Origin: Camarhynchus parvulus
Taxonomy: Eukaryota; Chordata; Aves; Passeriformes; Thraupidae
Assembly: GCF_901933205.1 (NCBI RefSeq)
Contig: NC_044585.1
Location: 5,022,001-5,086,000 of the forward strand
Length of the DNA stretch: 64,000 bases
Direction: 5' to 3'
The first letter of the stretch is position 1; each line of letters opens with the position of its first letter. The notes beneath the pieces are model-generated. The model did no database searches. It saw only the letters and a list, made by a program, of their open reading frames with translations, and was not told the origin of the DNA. Made by a program: the position numbers and the translations under genes. Of the stretch, positions 47,106-58,849 are shown one piece after another.

Positions 47106-47120
47106 TGACCTGGGTGACCT
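47106..47120 (-). promoter_or_regulatory. Perfect DR3 nuclear-receptor element
   Basis: TGACCTGGGTGACCT reads on minus as AGGTCA, three bases, AGGTCA. Two exact consensus half-sites at a three-base spacing are the arrangement preferred by vitamin D receptor-RXR. Adjacent G-rich sequence (47071-47097) makes the pair stand out. Function is inferred. Confidence 0.5.
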
Positions 47121-48339
47121 CTGCTGCACTAACTTGATATAACAAATAGTTCTGAAAAACCAAATACTGTTAACCCTTTTAAACTGGGTCATTCCCTGCT
47201 GTGGATGGCTCACGGAGCAGAATCCTTAACTCCTTCCTCCCCACACACTTGGAAACACCTACACTTGGCACTGCATTAGGTCACAGTACATTTGCAGCTC
47301 TCACTATTGTCAAAATGGATTAAAGAAGAATCTCTCTCTACCCAAATGAAAATGTGTCATGGATTTCAACTCCAAATTTAGCCAGCTTTTTCAAGGCAAA
47401 ACACAGTCTCTGCAAACATAAATGTGATCCGTTTCCCTAAAGAGAAACTCACTTTTGGATGACAAAGTCAGTCCTTCTCTCTGCTGACATCTTCACTCCT
47501 TCAGACAAAGGCACATTCTTGAGACTTTTGATAACATCCAGTGAAAAATCTCTTCTTATGAGGGAAGGCAAAGGCAACCTGCTCTGGACTCTGTAGAGCA
47601 ACAAGTGCAACCTGATGAGGAAAAAATCTTCAAGCCTTTATTGGGGCCTCAGTCACAGAGACCTCCCAGTAACCCCAGATCCTGGTTTTGACCCATTCCT
47701 GACTGCTGTCTAACTGCAAACTGTAACAAACCTCCCAACTCTGCAAAACTGGGCTCCAAACCTTGGAGGAAATATTAGCTTGTGTGTGATTTCTAGGGCA
47801 TTTTTACTTCTGCTCCTAACTCCAAATGCTCAAATAAATTGTGAGGTATCTCGGTCTTTCTGGTTCTGTTCCTAACCACAAATTAAAATGGAAAAAATTA
47901 TCCAGAAATTTCAGAACCCTACAAACCAAGTTTAAATTTCACTCTGATTTTGAACCTGGATAAGCATTTCAAAAAAGACATAGATTATCCATTACTATTT
48001 TTTTATTCCTTATGAAAACCCTTAGTTTTCTCCTATTGCTGTGACAACCACTCTTTAACATACTCAGCACTATAGCTTTGTGCAGCTTTCCACTTGGATG
48101 AGTGCCATGACCTTCCAGTTTTGAGGTTCCAGAAGCAAACCCAGCCTACCTCTGTTCCACAATTCCACAGAGAGGTCACACAGCCTCCTTTGGCCACAGC
48201 CACTGCAGAAAGGCCACTCCAGCAGGGAGGGCTGGCAGGATGTGGCAATGCTGACTCTTGGAAACTCTAATGGGAAAAGATGGTTGTATGGGATTAAGGA
48301 TGGAACAGGATTCTGAACTGCTCTCCCCCTCTTTTTTGA
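47121..48339. other. Non-coding stretch, no gene recognised
   Basis: Ordinary unique sequence. No exon, RNA gene or transposon recognised before the CR1 piece. Confidence 0.65.
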
Positions 48340-48402
48340 GCTTGGATCATATGACCTCCAAAAATCCCTTCCAACTTGTATTATTCCACAGTTCTGTAGG
48401 GA
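48340..48402 (+). mobile_element. CR1 LINE 3' tail fragment
   Basis: 'gcttggatcatatgacctcc', 'aaaaatcccttccaacttg', 'tattattccacagttctgt' matches the last 60 bases of CR1 in sense orientation (ctggatgatctctagaggtcccttccaac...attctgtgattctgt). It belongs to a different tail type from the copies at 13965, 45311 and 57685. Confidence 0.85.
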
Positions 48403-49589
48403 GCTAAGATCTGCTTTGCAGAGCAATATGTTGGTCTAGAAAGAGAAGATGAGGTCTATTTTCCTAGGACTAGTCCCAAAAAATGTGATATTATCAACAA
48501 GCTCTATATGGCACCACACTTAATAGGAGAGATAGAAATTGCTCCTGGAAAAAGACACAAAACCTGCTTGACCATTTCAACACACGAGTGTGCAAGGATC
48601 TTTAGAGTTCTTCTGAGGCACTGAGGGATATTTTTACTGCCTGCTCATTTATACCCCACTTCTACAAGTCAGGGAAAGGATTTCTCCCTCAAGTCTCTGT
48701 GTAGACAGAAGAGGGAAGCAAACAGGTTTCTCCAGAGTACTCAGAGCAGGAGCACAGCATGTGTGATTTGTGCCCTAGTATTATCAATACAGGTAAGATA
48801 CCTCAGAGCTCTGTAGTGAATACATCCCATTAGTCACAAACATCAGCAGATTCCTTCCAGAAAACCATCTCTAGTTTAATTACAGATGAAATAGCATATC
48901 TGATGCGAAGCAGAAGTCTGTGAGTAGGCCAGCAGATTGCCATCAAGAAAAATGACCTTCAGCCTTCCCTGCTTTATTTGTTGCTCATCTGAAATTGAAA
49001 TGGGAGTGATGAGAGGATGGGAGGTATTCAGTCACTTTTGAAAAGCTCCTTCTCTGTGAGAGAGACTGGGCAAACCATGTCAGAAGCTGGGAATGACTCA
49101 AGGGTAGCTTTGTCTCCAGGCTCTGTCATTCTCAGCTGCTCTGCTCAGCCTGACAATAAAGCTGAGTAGAGGAAGGGATTTTAAGGAACCAGACAGGAAA
49201 GCCTTATACTAAAGAACTGAATTGAAAAAGGGTTTCACTGACCTTAGATTTAGGATTTTGTCTATAAAGACTATGCCCACTACAAGAAAACTGTAGGCAT
49301 AGTTCTTCCTCTTTCAAAACTTAGAAAAATGTTTCCAGACACAGGATTGCATCTTCCTGACTCTGGTAGGGTTATGAAGACGTCTGTCTAGTTTTTTCCA
49401 CTTCATTTCAGTGGCTACAGGTAAGATGAAAATATAGTCCATGTCCCATCTTTTCATTTCAGTAGGAGTGAATTAAATTCCTCTAAATCCACTGGCACTG
49501 TTCTGGAACAGTTTGCTGTCTGCCCAGTTTACCCAGGCACACAAGTAGGGCACAGGGCGGCAGTGCCAGGAACAACAAACGACACAAGG
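48403..49589. other. Non-coding stretch, no gene recognised
   Basis: Unique sequence. An inverted pair ACTATGCC (49270-49277) and GGCATAGT (49296-49303), with CTAC/GTAG pairing inside, could form a small hairpin with a 9-base loop. No gene recognised. Confidence 0.6.
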
Positions 49590-49960
49590 GCTAAACTAGG
49601 GGTGACAATATTGTGGCCTAACAATCGAGCCTTTATAAAGCTTAATACCAGTGGTGTGAGACTAATCAAGAGTCAAAGCTTCCTTTGATTCTGTTTGCAT
49701 ATGAATCTTGTCCATGATGGCTATCAACACCCAGATGCTCTTCTCTTCCCTCCAAACCAAAATAATGAGCTGCAACATAAGGTGCACCTCATCCAGAGAA
49801 TGCTGGCAGGATAAGCACTACTGAGGAATGGCACTGGCATTCCTCCAAGATGGCTATTGTAAATAAATCGGGTATCAATCAGTTGGTAAAATAATAATTG
49901 ACTTTAAAAACGTGATGTTATTGGAAAACTAACTGGCTCAATGATGCTTTATGAAGTTGC
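49590..49960. promoter_or_regulatory. Candidate enhancer with SOX and TCF palindromes
   Basis: In 85 bases of unique sequence there are three small exact palindromic arrangements: ACAATATTGT at 49605-49614 (two facing SOX cores), CTTTATAAAG at 49631-49640, and TCAAAG-CTTC-CTTTGA at 49673-49688 (two facing TCF/LEF cores). Another ACAAT (49621) and TTTGCATA (near 49694) follow. Homeodomain words (AATAATAATTGAC, ATCAATCAG) continue to about 49910. A SOX/WNT-responsive enhancer is plausible. Confidence 0.45.
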
Positions 49961-50539
49961 CCATGTCTTTTACATGCAATATCTTACATATACCTCAAAA
50001 AGTCCCCTACTTACATGGTCAAAAGTGCCACTGCTGGAGTGTCCAGCCATACCTCACACAGAAACACTGAATCTACCCTGAAAGGATGTTCAAGTTTAAT
50101 AGAGATTAATCATGCTGAAAAGGCAAGGGTAACATCAAAGAGGAGACTTCAAACTGAGCTCAGCAACTCTGGAGTCTTGAGCAAGGAAAAGGTTAAAGTA
50201 CTGCAAAAGTTGGTGGAGTCTCCTAATCACTCAGCAATGACCACTCCATTTATCTGCATGGTCATAATTGTGCAGCAATGTATGATTCCTAAAAATTTGC
50301 CAGCAGGAAGATGTACCAATTTCTTAGCATGGAGCAGAGGAACACAGGACATTGCAGTCTAACACTGGCATCTACAGCAAGCACAGCAGCAAATCTCTCT
50401 GTGCTCCAGCTGTAAGAAGGGCTCAGAGCTGTTTCTTTCTGCTTCTCTCCCCCTTATCCTCATCCCCCTGTTTCCACCAAGGAAGGTCTCCCAAAGCCAG
50501 CATGTGAGATCTGCTTGGCCCTGCCTCTCTAAATAAAGG
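49961..50539. other. Non-coding stretch, no gene recognised
   Basis: A 115-codon open frame on plus at 50015-50362 was inspected. It is Ser/Lys/Val-rich with no domain, and the composition does not differ from the flanks. Not supported as a gene. Confidence 0.55.
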
Positions 50540-50830
50540 AGAAACTTCTAAGCTGCCTATTGCGGGCTGACTGAGGGGCAGGGAGGCTCTAAAGCAGCCT
50601 GATGAGAATTTACAGGTCGCCGGCTCCCTTTCCCCGCTGTCAAGCAGGGGGCAAACCCTTAATGGGGCGGAAAGGGGAGCGCGGGGCTGGCTCCCAGCTC
50701 AGCCCCTAATGAGGGCCGGCGGCTCGGCCCGCAGCTCGTTAGGGAAGGGCGGGCGCGGCACAGAACGGGAGCCAGGGACAGGGGCACACAATGGCTCTTG
50801 AGGGACCAGCAGCCGCAGCATTGGGGCTCA
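50540..50830. promoter_or_regulatory. Small CpG island / candidate conserved element
   Basis: About 15 CpGs lie between 50617 and 50767, the densest such patch besides 44.2 kb. It carries CCCTTAATGGGG and CCCCTAATGAGGG (paired TAAT words in GC-rich surroundings), AGCTCGTTAGGG, and a CTCF-like AAGCAGGGGGCAAA near 50643. It is unique and repeat-free. It could be an unannotated promoter or a developmental enhancer. Confidence 0.45.
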
Positions 50831-51054
50831 GGGGAGGGGGAAAAACCACCCCCTCCTCCTTTGCCTACTCCTTGCCTCTTAAAATCCCATTACCTTCCTT
50901 TTATTTCACAGTAGACACTGGTGGGAGGGAAAGGAGGGGGAGATGTCCGGGAGGAGCTGCCTCTGTCTAGTGCCTTCTGTCAGCAGAGGTCAGGCCCATA
51001 GGATCAATTTTTTTCTGTGGATGTGATTTTCTTGTCTCCCTCTCTTTTTTTTTA
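50831..51054. other. Spacer between two candidate regulatory blocks
   Basis: Contains a G-rich patch near 50921-50952 that misses the quadruplex rule by one loop, and a T9 run near 51044. Nothing else recognised. Confidence 0.6.
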
Positions 51055-51160
51055 AAACAAGAATACGGGCGCCAGGCTTACAAGAGGTCCTCAAGAGCTG
51101 TCAATCAGGGGCATGAAATATTCAGAGAGCTTAATCTTCTTAGGAGATCTGTAGAGACCC
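51055..51160. promoter_or_regulatory. Candidate conserved element with PBX-MEIS site
   Basis: CTGTCAATCA at 51098-51107 (minus TGATTGACAG) is an exact PBX-MEIS/PREP composite site. It is followed by ATGAAATATTCA and GCTTAATCTT, in a short unique block with CpGs at its left end (ATACGGGCGCC). The neighbouring CpG-rich block at 50540-50830 may belong to the same element. Confidence 0.45.
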
Positions 51161-54100
51161 CCTCATGGGGTCTGAATGCTCTTCATGAACCTGCAAAGAA
51201 TGGGTAAGGGGAGGGAGGAAAACAAACACAGCTGAAAAGAATGAAAAGAGAGACATCCTTAGACAGACACCCACACATCTCGGTGAGGGGCATATTGTAA
51301 GAATTTAAACAGAATAGAAAAGACCTTTTAAGACCCAATTAGTGGAACAGTCTCCTTTCTGACTGGGAACCTGGAAAACCACCTTTGGGTACTCTTCATC
51401 ATGGCTATTTCTTCCCCTTTTTGTTCAACAGGTAACCCAGTTCATTGGCATTCCCAGCTCGGCCATGACCTAGTTTTTGACCTTATACAACTTCTGTTGC
51501 TCCACAGACTTTGACTTTCGTGTGGTCTGGCCAATACACAAGAATTCCATCGATCTGCTTAGTTAAAGGTCAGGAACAGGTACACTGGCCTGCTGGGTAG
51601 TCCACAAGCCGCATCAATTTTCTTTGAGACCCTGGGAATTACATGTGGATTTTTTATGGTATTAGCACAACTGAAAGTAAAACAGTCTTGAGATACTTAA
51701 TTACACTGGGCTCACAGCAAGTACTGCTATTAAAGGAATTCTATCTTAAAAAACATACTGAGAGATGTGACTTATCTATGCAAGCAACAAGAGCCCAAAC
51801 AGAGAGATCTAAGATAGATGCAGATCATTATATTTTAAAGTGAAAACTTGGCTATCTATTTTTCAAAGACACCAGGGACAGGCTGTTTCCTGTTCAAAAG
51901 TCATAGTTAGTTTTCTGAAAAGAGACTCCTCTCTGTTTCTCTAACTCTTTATATCTCTACTTAAAACATCTTAAGAAAATTCTGTGTGAAGAATGCATGC
52001 TGAAAATAAAATAACTTGTATCAAGTTATCACCCTCACAAAGTCAACTCTGTCTCTAAAATGTCCCAGGTCTGTTGTTTGAAGGACCATGTCCAGCATCT
52101 GTGACAAGTCCCTGCAGTCCCCGGACAATCATGTCCACCATCTCACTCCAGCCCTTAAGAAACAAATTATTAAAATGAGCAGACTGAGAAACCCTCTGTA
52201 TTTATCTCTTCCATTAGCATCCAAAATGCAGAAAATAATTCCACTGCTGCTGCAAATTCTATGAGAGAGAAAAATTTCAAATCACGCTGGGAGGATGATC
52301 CAGCTGTTAAAGACACTAGTTCCGAATTGAAGCCTTATGGGTTTGCACATAAATGTCTTGTTAACCACTGGGCCTTACTTAAGTCAAGAAGAACAAATAG
52401 TTTTCATCCTCTAGCTGGTTCATTAAATCCTAGTTTGGGAAACAACTCTGCAGCAGTGTGTGACACCTGAGCAACTGGCCTTTACCTGTCCTCCTTGCCC
52501 CACTGACCTGTGTAAATACTGCGAAAAAGGAGAAAGGGAAGGCAGTTTTCCTGTCAGGAGATGTATCCATTTACTGCTACATACTGGGATGAATAAGAAA
52601 AGGATTGGTACCTTCCCCCTACCCAGCCCTCGAGGGAAAAGCTATCCATGTAGCAGTTTGTGCTCATGCATCTCACACAAGCTGTGGTGAAGAACTGTGC
52701 TCAGAGAGTTTTACATCTGGAGGACACAGCGAGGTTGGAAGTGTTTGCTTATTCATTGAGGCATCGCAGCTACAGCTCTGCAGAGAGAACAAAGTGGATA
52801 AAGAAGAGAAAATCCAGTAACCAGCCATTGAAACCTATAAAGGGAGAGCTTATGGTGTAGCATTTAGGAAGAGAAAGTGCCAATGCAGGTCAAGAGAGGG
52901 GGCAGTGCAAGAGCAAAGACAAGGTATATTTTTTCAGGCAGTGGTAACAAATTAAAAAAAAAAAAAGGGAGAAAGCTGCCTTCTCCCTCCTCCTCTTCTC
53001 CTGCACCTGGGGTCATGCTGTGACCTTTTGGAAGACGGGATGTAAAAGTGACCTTTGTCAGAGTGTGACAGAGTGTCCAGCCAGGCTTTCCGTGAGCAGA
53101 CATGGGAGGCCCACAGGCAGTGCTCCTTCCCCGGGCAGAGGTCCTGACCTGCAGCAGCACGCTCAGGGAGCTGTCAGGGCAGGCTCCTGTCCCCAGCTCC
53201 TCTGCTTTAGGAAGCACAGACAGGAATAGAGCCTAGCACACAAAGAGCCTGGTTTTAAAACTTTCTCATCCTGCCTGTAACAACAGAGGTATTGCTTGGG
53301 AGCTCTGAGACAGTGCTTCTCTATTTCTCCCTCTGTCCTCTCTCTGAGAGCTAAAATAATCTTATGAAAAGGCCACAACCCCTAGATGCTTGAGTTGCCT
53401 TCAAGAAGTCACAGACACACTGAAGTGCTTTGAAAGGCAAGAGCGGGGGGAATGGGGCCAGAGATTCTTTGCTGCTTTACTGCCACCAATTTATGAAACC
53501 AAACAACTCAGCACACGCAACTGGATGTGTTAAAGAGGCTCAGGAATGGCTTGGTGGACACTCTTCTCTGTCTCTTCAGGGCAGAGCTCTTCACAGCTCC
53601 AGGGCTGTGTGCATATTACTAAATACTTCATGTCCATACATTTTCCTGAAATCAATTGCACAGATGTGGGAGAACAAATGAAGCTACAGAAAAAATAATC
53701 CAGCCCTGGGACAGACCCCAGCAAGTTGTAAACACGTCAGTCCCACACAGCAGAGCAAGGAAACCCTGGAGAAAACCCAGCAGGAGCTGTGTGAGACCAG
53801 CTCACCCCACACACACATGTTCTGCTGCCACTTGCAGGGACAGGCACTTCCCCATTCTGCCCCTAAGCCCCTGCTTTGGTTAATTTACAGCAGATCCTCT
53901 GGATAAACACATCTCTGTTGGACACGCAGTTCAGGTGCTGGCTGCTCCAGCTGGGAATCCCTCATGTCCTTGCTATGTCCTGGAGGCATGAGAGGGCACA
54001 GGAAGCAGGGCAATCTCCAACCTCCATCTCCTGCTGCCCCACGACCCCTGGGCTGCCACTGCTGACCCTGCTGGGGTTGCCAGGAGTTGACTAATTTGGA

Positions 54101-55489
54101 CACGTTCAGGCAATTGCTGTCATCAGCTTCCTGCTTTGTGGATCAGGGAGGTTTTTGCTGTAGGCGGGAGTCAATTATTTGGCAATCTCAGGATGATCGG
54201 AAGAGACTATTAGTGTTTGACATTTTAAAGGGAAATGGAAAACAGCCCACCTCTCCCTTTCTGCAAGCTAAACCAACCACTTCATATTAAACTTTACATG
54301 TCTCCTTCCTCATACAAATTGGCTCAACAACTGCTGCTTGTCTCCAGTGTCAATGGGCCACCTCACAAAAGGATGCTTGATCATGACTCCAAACCTGCTT
54401 TCACAGAAAGTGGCATCTGGGCTGCAATGGAGCCTCTGGAAGCCTATGAGCAGCAAAAATCCCTCATGGAAGACATAAACCAGCAGGCTGAGTAGGGAAC
54501 ACAAGTATGGAAGTATCCCCAAATTAGTTATATGGAACTATATGCTGTACATTCAACACCCTGACCTGATGACACATGGATGAAACTTGTTTGAAGCTCA
54601 AAAATCTCTCTGCAGAGAAAGATCAATCCTAAGTGGTAGGATGGCAAATTTAGGAGCTGTTCAGCAAGCCCATACAATGCATGAGAACAAAATAAATCAG
54701 ACACTTTTCCAAAACGCCATTCTATGCCTCCATATGGGATGAGAGGGTTATCTACTTCTCTCCAAGATTTCTTTCTAGGGATTTATGCAGAAAAGAATGC
54801 TTACCTTGGAAGTGTAGAGCAGAGACCATGACAGGCCCATTGGTAATGTAAGCAGCAGAATCATAAACCAGCAGCCCTGGTTCCAACTGTGTTTAAAAAC
54901 TAGTCCTTGGGAAAGAAGGGAATGTAGTAGGGCTCTTGTTTCAGAACTAGCAGCAATAGAAGTGATGTCTCCTGACTTACAAAACAAGGTTTCCAGCTTA
55001 GCTATCTCCCTCCTGTCTGCCTTAACTGTAGAATATGTAATATTACTTTTTAGCAGGCAAGTGTAGAAATCCCATCTGGAATCAAACCCTCACTCTACCT
55101 CCCACTGTGCAAATACACAGAAGCATTTTGATTTTTCCCTCCTTTAATATGAAAACTTAAAGTTTGACCAGCAGAATTTTTTATTTCCAAAGGCTTAGAC
55201 AGATTGACACTAGGGAATTCTTTTAGAAAATCATTGCGTATTAACAACCTTCTCCCACTGTAACTGAAGGATTGACTCAAAAGTGAAGGCCAGACTTCCC
55301 TGCAAGGGACTGACATAGGAAAGCCACTTTCCAAGGCTCAGACACAGAAGTTTAGCAAGAAAATGCCTGCCTTGACTCCTGCTTCCTAACAAGGAGAGAG
55401 GAACACAACTTTATGGTTTCCCCACTGCTACAAATGCAAACAGTGACCCTAAATAATGGATTTTCTGCTCTAGAAGAATAACCCATGAT
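51161..55489. other. Non-coding stretch, no gene recognised
   Basis: Over 4 kb of ordinary unique sequence with an A13 at 52954-52966. Open frames (up to 117 codons on minus at 52864-53217) show no domain and overlap frames on the other strand. No RNA gene or transposon recognised. Confidence 0.6.
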
Positions 55490-56260
55490 GGAGCCTAACG
55501 AGGGGCTGTTGTTGAGGGCTGCTCCCTCCTCCCCCTGCCTTTATTACCACCAGTATCCAGTTGGCCCAGGTTCCCCAGGGACTGGCCAGGGTTTGTCTGT
55601 GTGCAGACAGCTCTGATGTGGCAGCAGGGCAGACTCTAAGCGCTGGTGTGATTTAATAAACAGACACTTAAGGCAGTTTACGCTGGAGTCAGCCCACTTC
55701 GATGGCCTTCTCTGCTAATTTAACACTGGCTGCAGCCCCCGAGCTGGCGTCTCCCTGCTCATTAGGGAGCAGGGGTGTGTGCGCCTGTGTCGGGGGGAGG
55801 AATTCTTGTTTCACATTGGTGCTCCAGAGATTTTATTATACTGGGCAGCTCATTTCAGTCACTATATTGCAGAGGATTTTTAAAGAGAAAAGGGGAGGCA
55901 GGGCATGCTAGTTAGGATCCTTCCCTGTTGTTATTTTCATTAATTTTCCTCTTTTTTTGTGTTGGCTGGGGGAGGATGTGACAAAAAGGGACAATAATTG
56001 CCATTTGCCGCAGACTTTGAGGAGTCCTCCTCAGCCATTACAGATAAAATTGCATTCTGTACAAGTGTCCATCAGGCCCCAGCTCCAGACTCCAGCCTGG
56101 TTAGAGGGCAGCTGATTCAACTGCAAGAACATTTTGCTCCACTTCTGATCTGTCCTAATTATAAAAGGGATGCTCTTGCCTTTAACCCCTGGAGTTCTCT
56201 CTCCCCTATTAGGATGGAACAGCCCTCAGCCAGCTCTTCCACTGCTTTAACTGAGTCACC
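55490..56260. promoter_or_regulatory. Candidate conserved element cluster with FOX-NKX2 pair
   Basis: Unique sequence. FOX-type ATAAACA at 55656-55662 is two bases from NKX2-type CACTTAAG at 55665-55672, followed by GTTTACGCTGG and CTAATTTAACAC. To the right lie CATTAATTTTCC (near 55939), ACAATAATTGCC (near 55991) and CCATTACAG (near 56035). The 168-codon frame at 55998-56504 runs through here but matches no family, and the block is better explained as regulatory. Confidence 0.45.
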
Positions 56261-57684
56261 TGGACTGCCAGCAGCAGAGAATAATCTACACAGATCTCTG
56301 CTGCCTGTATCTCTCCCCATTTTTATCTCAGAGCCAAACAAACAAAGCCTTTCAGATTCCAAATGGAGAATAGTAAAACCAGGACAGGCTTACTTGCAGA
56401 AGCCATTCAATCAGATTTTATATTTTGTAAAATCAAATCTGAAACTAAAGAAAATGCCCACCCTCTTAGTCCAAAGCATGAACAGGTTGAATAGACATGG
56501 CTGAGGTAGTTTTAAGGTAGTGAGCATCAATACTCCTAGGACTATACTGAGAGGCAGAGTTAATATTTTTGGAGAAGGCACACATGGAGTCTATTATGGT
56601 TCTGGCAGCACAGACAGAAGTATCAAGGCCAGCTTGTTAACAGCTGCCTCAGGAAGAGCTACACAGCTGTACTGACAGCACTGCAGTGTAGATACAGAAT
56701 GCACACCTGGACTGAACCCAAAAAGCAGTGGGTTGTCCTTTTCCCTTCAAATAAATAATTATTCCACTTTAAAACCTCTTACAATGGATTTTTACATATC
56801 TTTGGTCACAACAAGGTGCAACAGGACTAAAAACAATGCAGAAAATGTAGGCATGATACTGCTCCCTTCAAGCCTGATTTTGGTGTAACTCTGACACTGA
56901 CTTCAGCTGGGCTACATCAGATAAAAATCTACCTTTGTTTGATTTTGGCTTCTGCAGCACAGACTGTCCTCATCCCCTCCTAATAGCAAGCTCCTGCCTT
57001 TTCCCTCTCACAGCTAATTCCCATTCCTTCCACAGCCCCTTTCCTAAGAGAGGAGCAGGGTTGGGATCCAGGCTTCTCTGAAAACTGGCAGTGGGCCCAA
57101 GCTGCCCAAGAATGCCAGGAGCACTTGTGGCCTTACAACACCACAATCAAGACAAAACTGTCCCTTCGTACCACATTGTTTTGGTTTTGTTCTGTTTTCA
57201 GTGAGTTTACATTCTGCTGAATACTTCTTAGAACCAACACCCCTTTAACCATTGGCTGCATGTTTAGAATACATTAGTGGAAAATGTAAAAGAAGGAAAA
57301 AACTTAATAAAATATCTGTGAAGAAGAGCAGCACAGTGTGTCTTCTCCAGCAAGGACTGGACAGCTCCCTCAAACCAGTCTCTCATCCTCAAAGCCTAAA
57401 GACACAGGGAACATTTTAATACCCTTCTGATACAAACCAGTATCAGCTGTTACCAAACCCATGAACCAGGTGTATGAAAACACTCAGGGACACTGTGCAG
57501 AAGGCTTGCAGCAAACAATCTGGAGAAACCTTCCTTATGAAAGAATTTCTTCTCATTTATCCTCAGAGTTAGAGAGCAACTGATGTCCTGAAGCAACAAG
57601 TCTGACATTACTGCCAGAGACCTTACCTGGTAAAGCAATTCCTTCGCTGTCCTTGTGTTATTTTAATCATGCTTACCTTTCAGA
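56261..57684. other. Non-coding stretch, no gene recognised
   Basis: Ordinary unique sequence. The tail of the 168-codon plus frame ends at 56504 with Ser/Leu/Lys-rich sequence and no motif. Nothing else recognised. Confidence 0.6.
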
Positions 57685-57745
57685 TTTCAGTGATCCTTGT
57701 GGGTGCCTTCCAGCTTGGGACATTCTTCAATGCTATGATTCTACC
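57685..57745 (+). mobile_element. CR1 LINE 3' tail fragment
   Basis: 'gatttcagtgatccttgtgg', 'gtgccttccagcttgggaca', 'ttcttcaatgctatgattct' is the sense-strand CR1 tail (tgatccttgtgggtcccttccagctcgggatattctatgattct). It has the same tail type as the copies at 13965 and 45311 in opposite orientation. About 60 bases remain. Confidence 0.9.
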
Positions 57746-58849
57746 TTCGAAACCTGTTTTCAGGGAGAAGTTCCTAATACACATTCTCTGCATCATTCAC
57801 TCTGTGAAGACTATATTTATTCCTTTTGGACTTACCCATCTTCCTGTACAGCAATACAGAGGCACTGGTTAGAACTGGGCCTGTATTTTAGTTTGTAATC
57901 CCCTGTCCAGTCCTTTAATGCAGGATAAGGATACCTCCAGCTTCTTAAAACCCCATCTCTGAAAAATCAGAAATTTCCTACTTCAGTGGACAGAGGAAAG
58001 ATAGTTATAGCAATGTAAAATTAGTTCAAAATAAGTGTCACACTGCAGTAAATAACATCAAATGATCACATATATAAGTAAAATATTTATGGCAGTAAAA
58101 ACGTGATAAGTGAATGAAGCTGTAGGGATCAAACACAGGACGAAGGATCAAACAAACAAGGAACTGCATTTCACTGAGTCAGTCAGCTGAGCTTCTGCAA
58201 CTGTTCATGTGCATTTTTAGCTCACCCTAATTTTGAAAAATGACAAGTTAAAATCAATAATTACTTAATGAGTAAATGTTCAATTGTTTATTTATCATCA
58301 TTATTATTATTTTACATATTGCTGCTAGTTCCAAAGGTTGGAAAAAGAAGAGACAGAGGAAAGTACATCACAGTAGGTGTGTGAGACATGGTTGCTTAAG
58401 GAGTTTAAGAAGTCTAAGAAAGAAATCCTAAACAAAACTAACAGAGAGAATGTAACTGACCCTGAAAATAATAATCTAAAATCTAATTAGAACATGTGAG
58501 GCTGGCACCAGGAAAGGAATAACAGCAACAAAAGTGAATTACACTGCAGAGCTACCTAAGAACCTCGGCCACTGACCATAACATTTGTACTACAAGCTGT
58601 GTTAACCCCAGAGAAAAAGAGGATCCCCATAGGGAGAGAGCACAAATAAGTGTAAATGCTCGAACTCAGTAAGTATTAAAAAACATCTCCTCAAAACTCA
58701 AATGTAAGTTATTCTCTTCAGCACTGCCATCATTTCCACTTGTGAACTCAAAGCCTGTTGCAGTTTGCGCAGCAAGCAGGTGGATAAATCCCTGTGCTGG
58801 GTGGAAAGACAGACTCGGGTTTAAGGCAAGGAAAGGAAGGCCAAGCTTT
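57746..58849. other. Non-coding stretch, no gene recognised
   Basis: Unique AT-leaning sequence. A short (ATT)n lies near 58300-58313. No exon, RNA gene or transposon recognised. Confidence 0.65.

Noticed and set aside
49270..49303. miRNA-like hairpin (ACTATGCC/GGCATAGT)
   Set aside because: Stem far too short for a miRNA precursor and no known mature sequence recognised.
50641..50656. CTCF site
   Set aside because: AAGCAGGGGGCAAA matches only the core; flanking positions deviate. Mentioned as CTCF-like only.
53012..53027. Oestrogen-receptor type inverted repeat (GGTCA tgctg TGACC)
   Set aside because: The spacer is five bases rather than three.
55998..56504. 168-codon plus-strand open frame as a gene
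   Set aside because: No recognisable family; length is within reach of chance for 64 kb in six frames; lies in a block better explained as regulatory.
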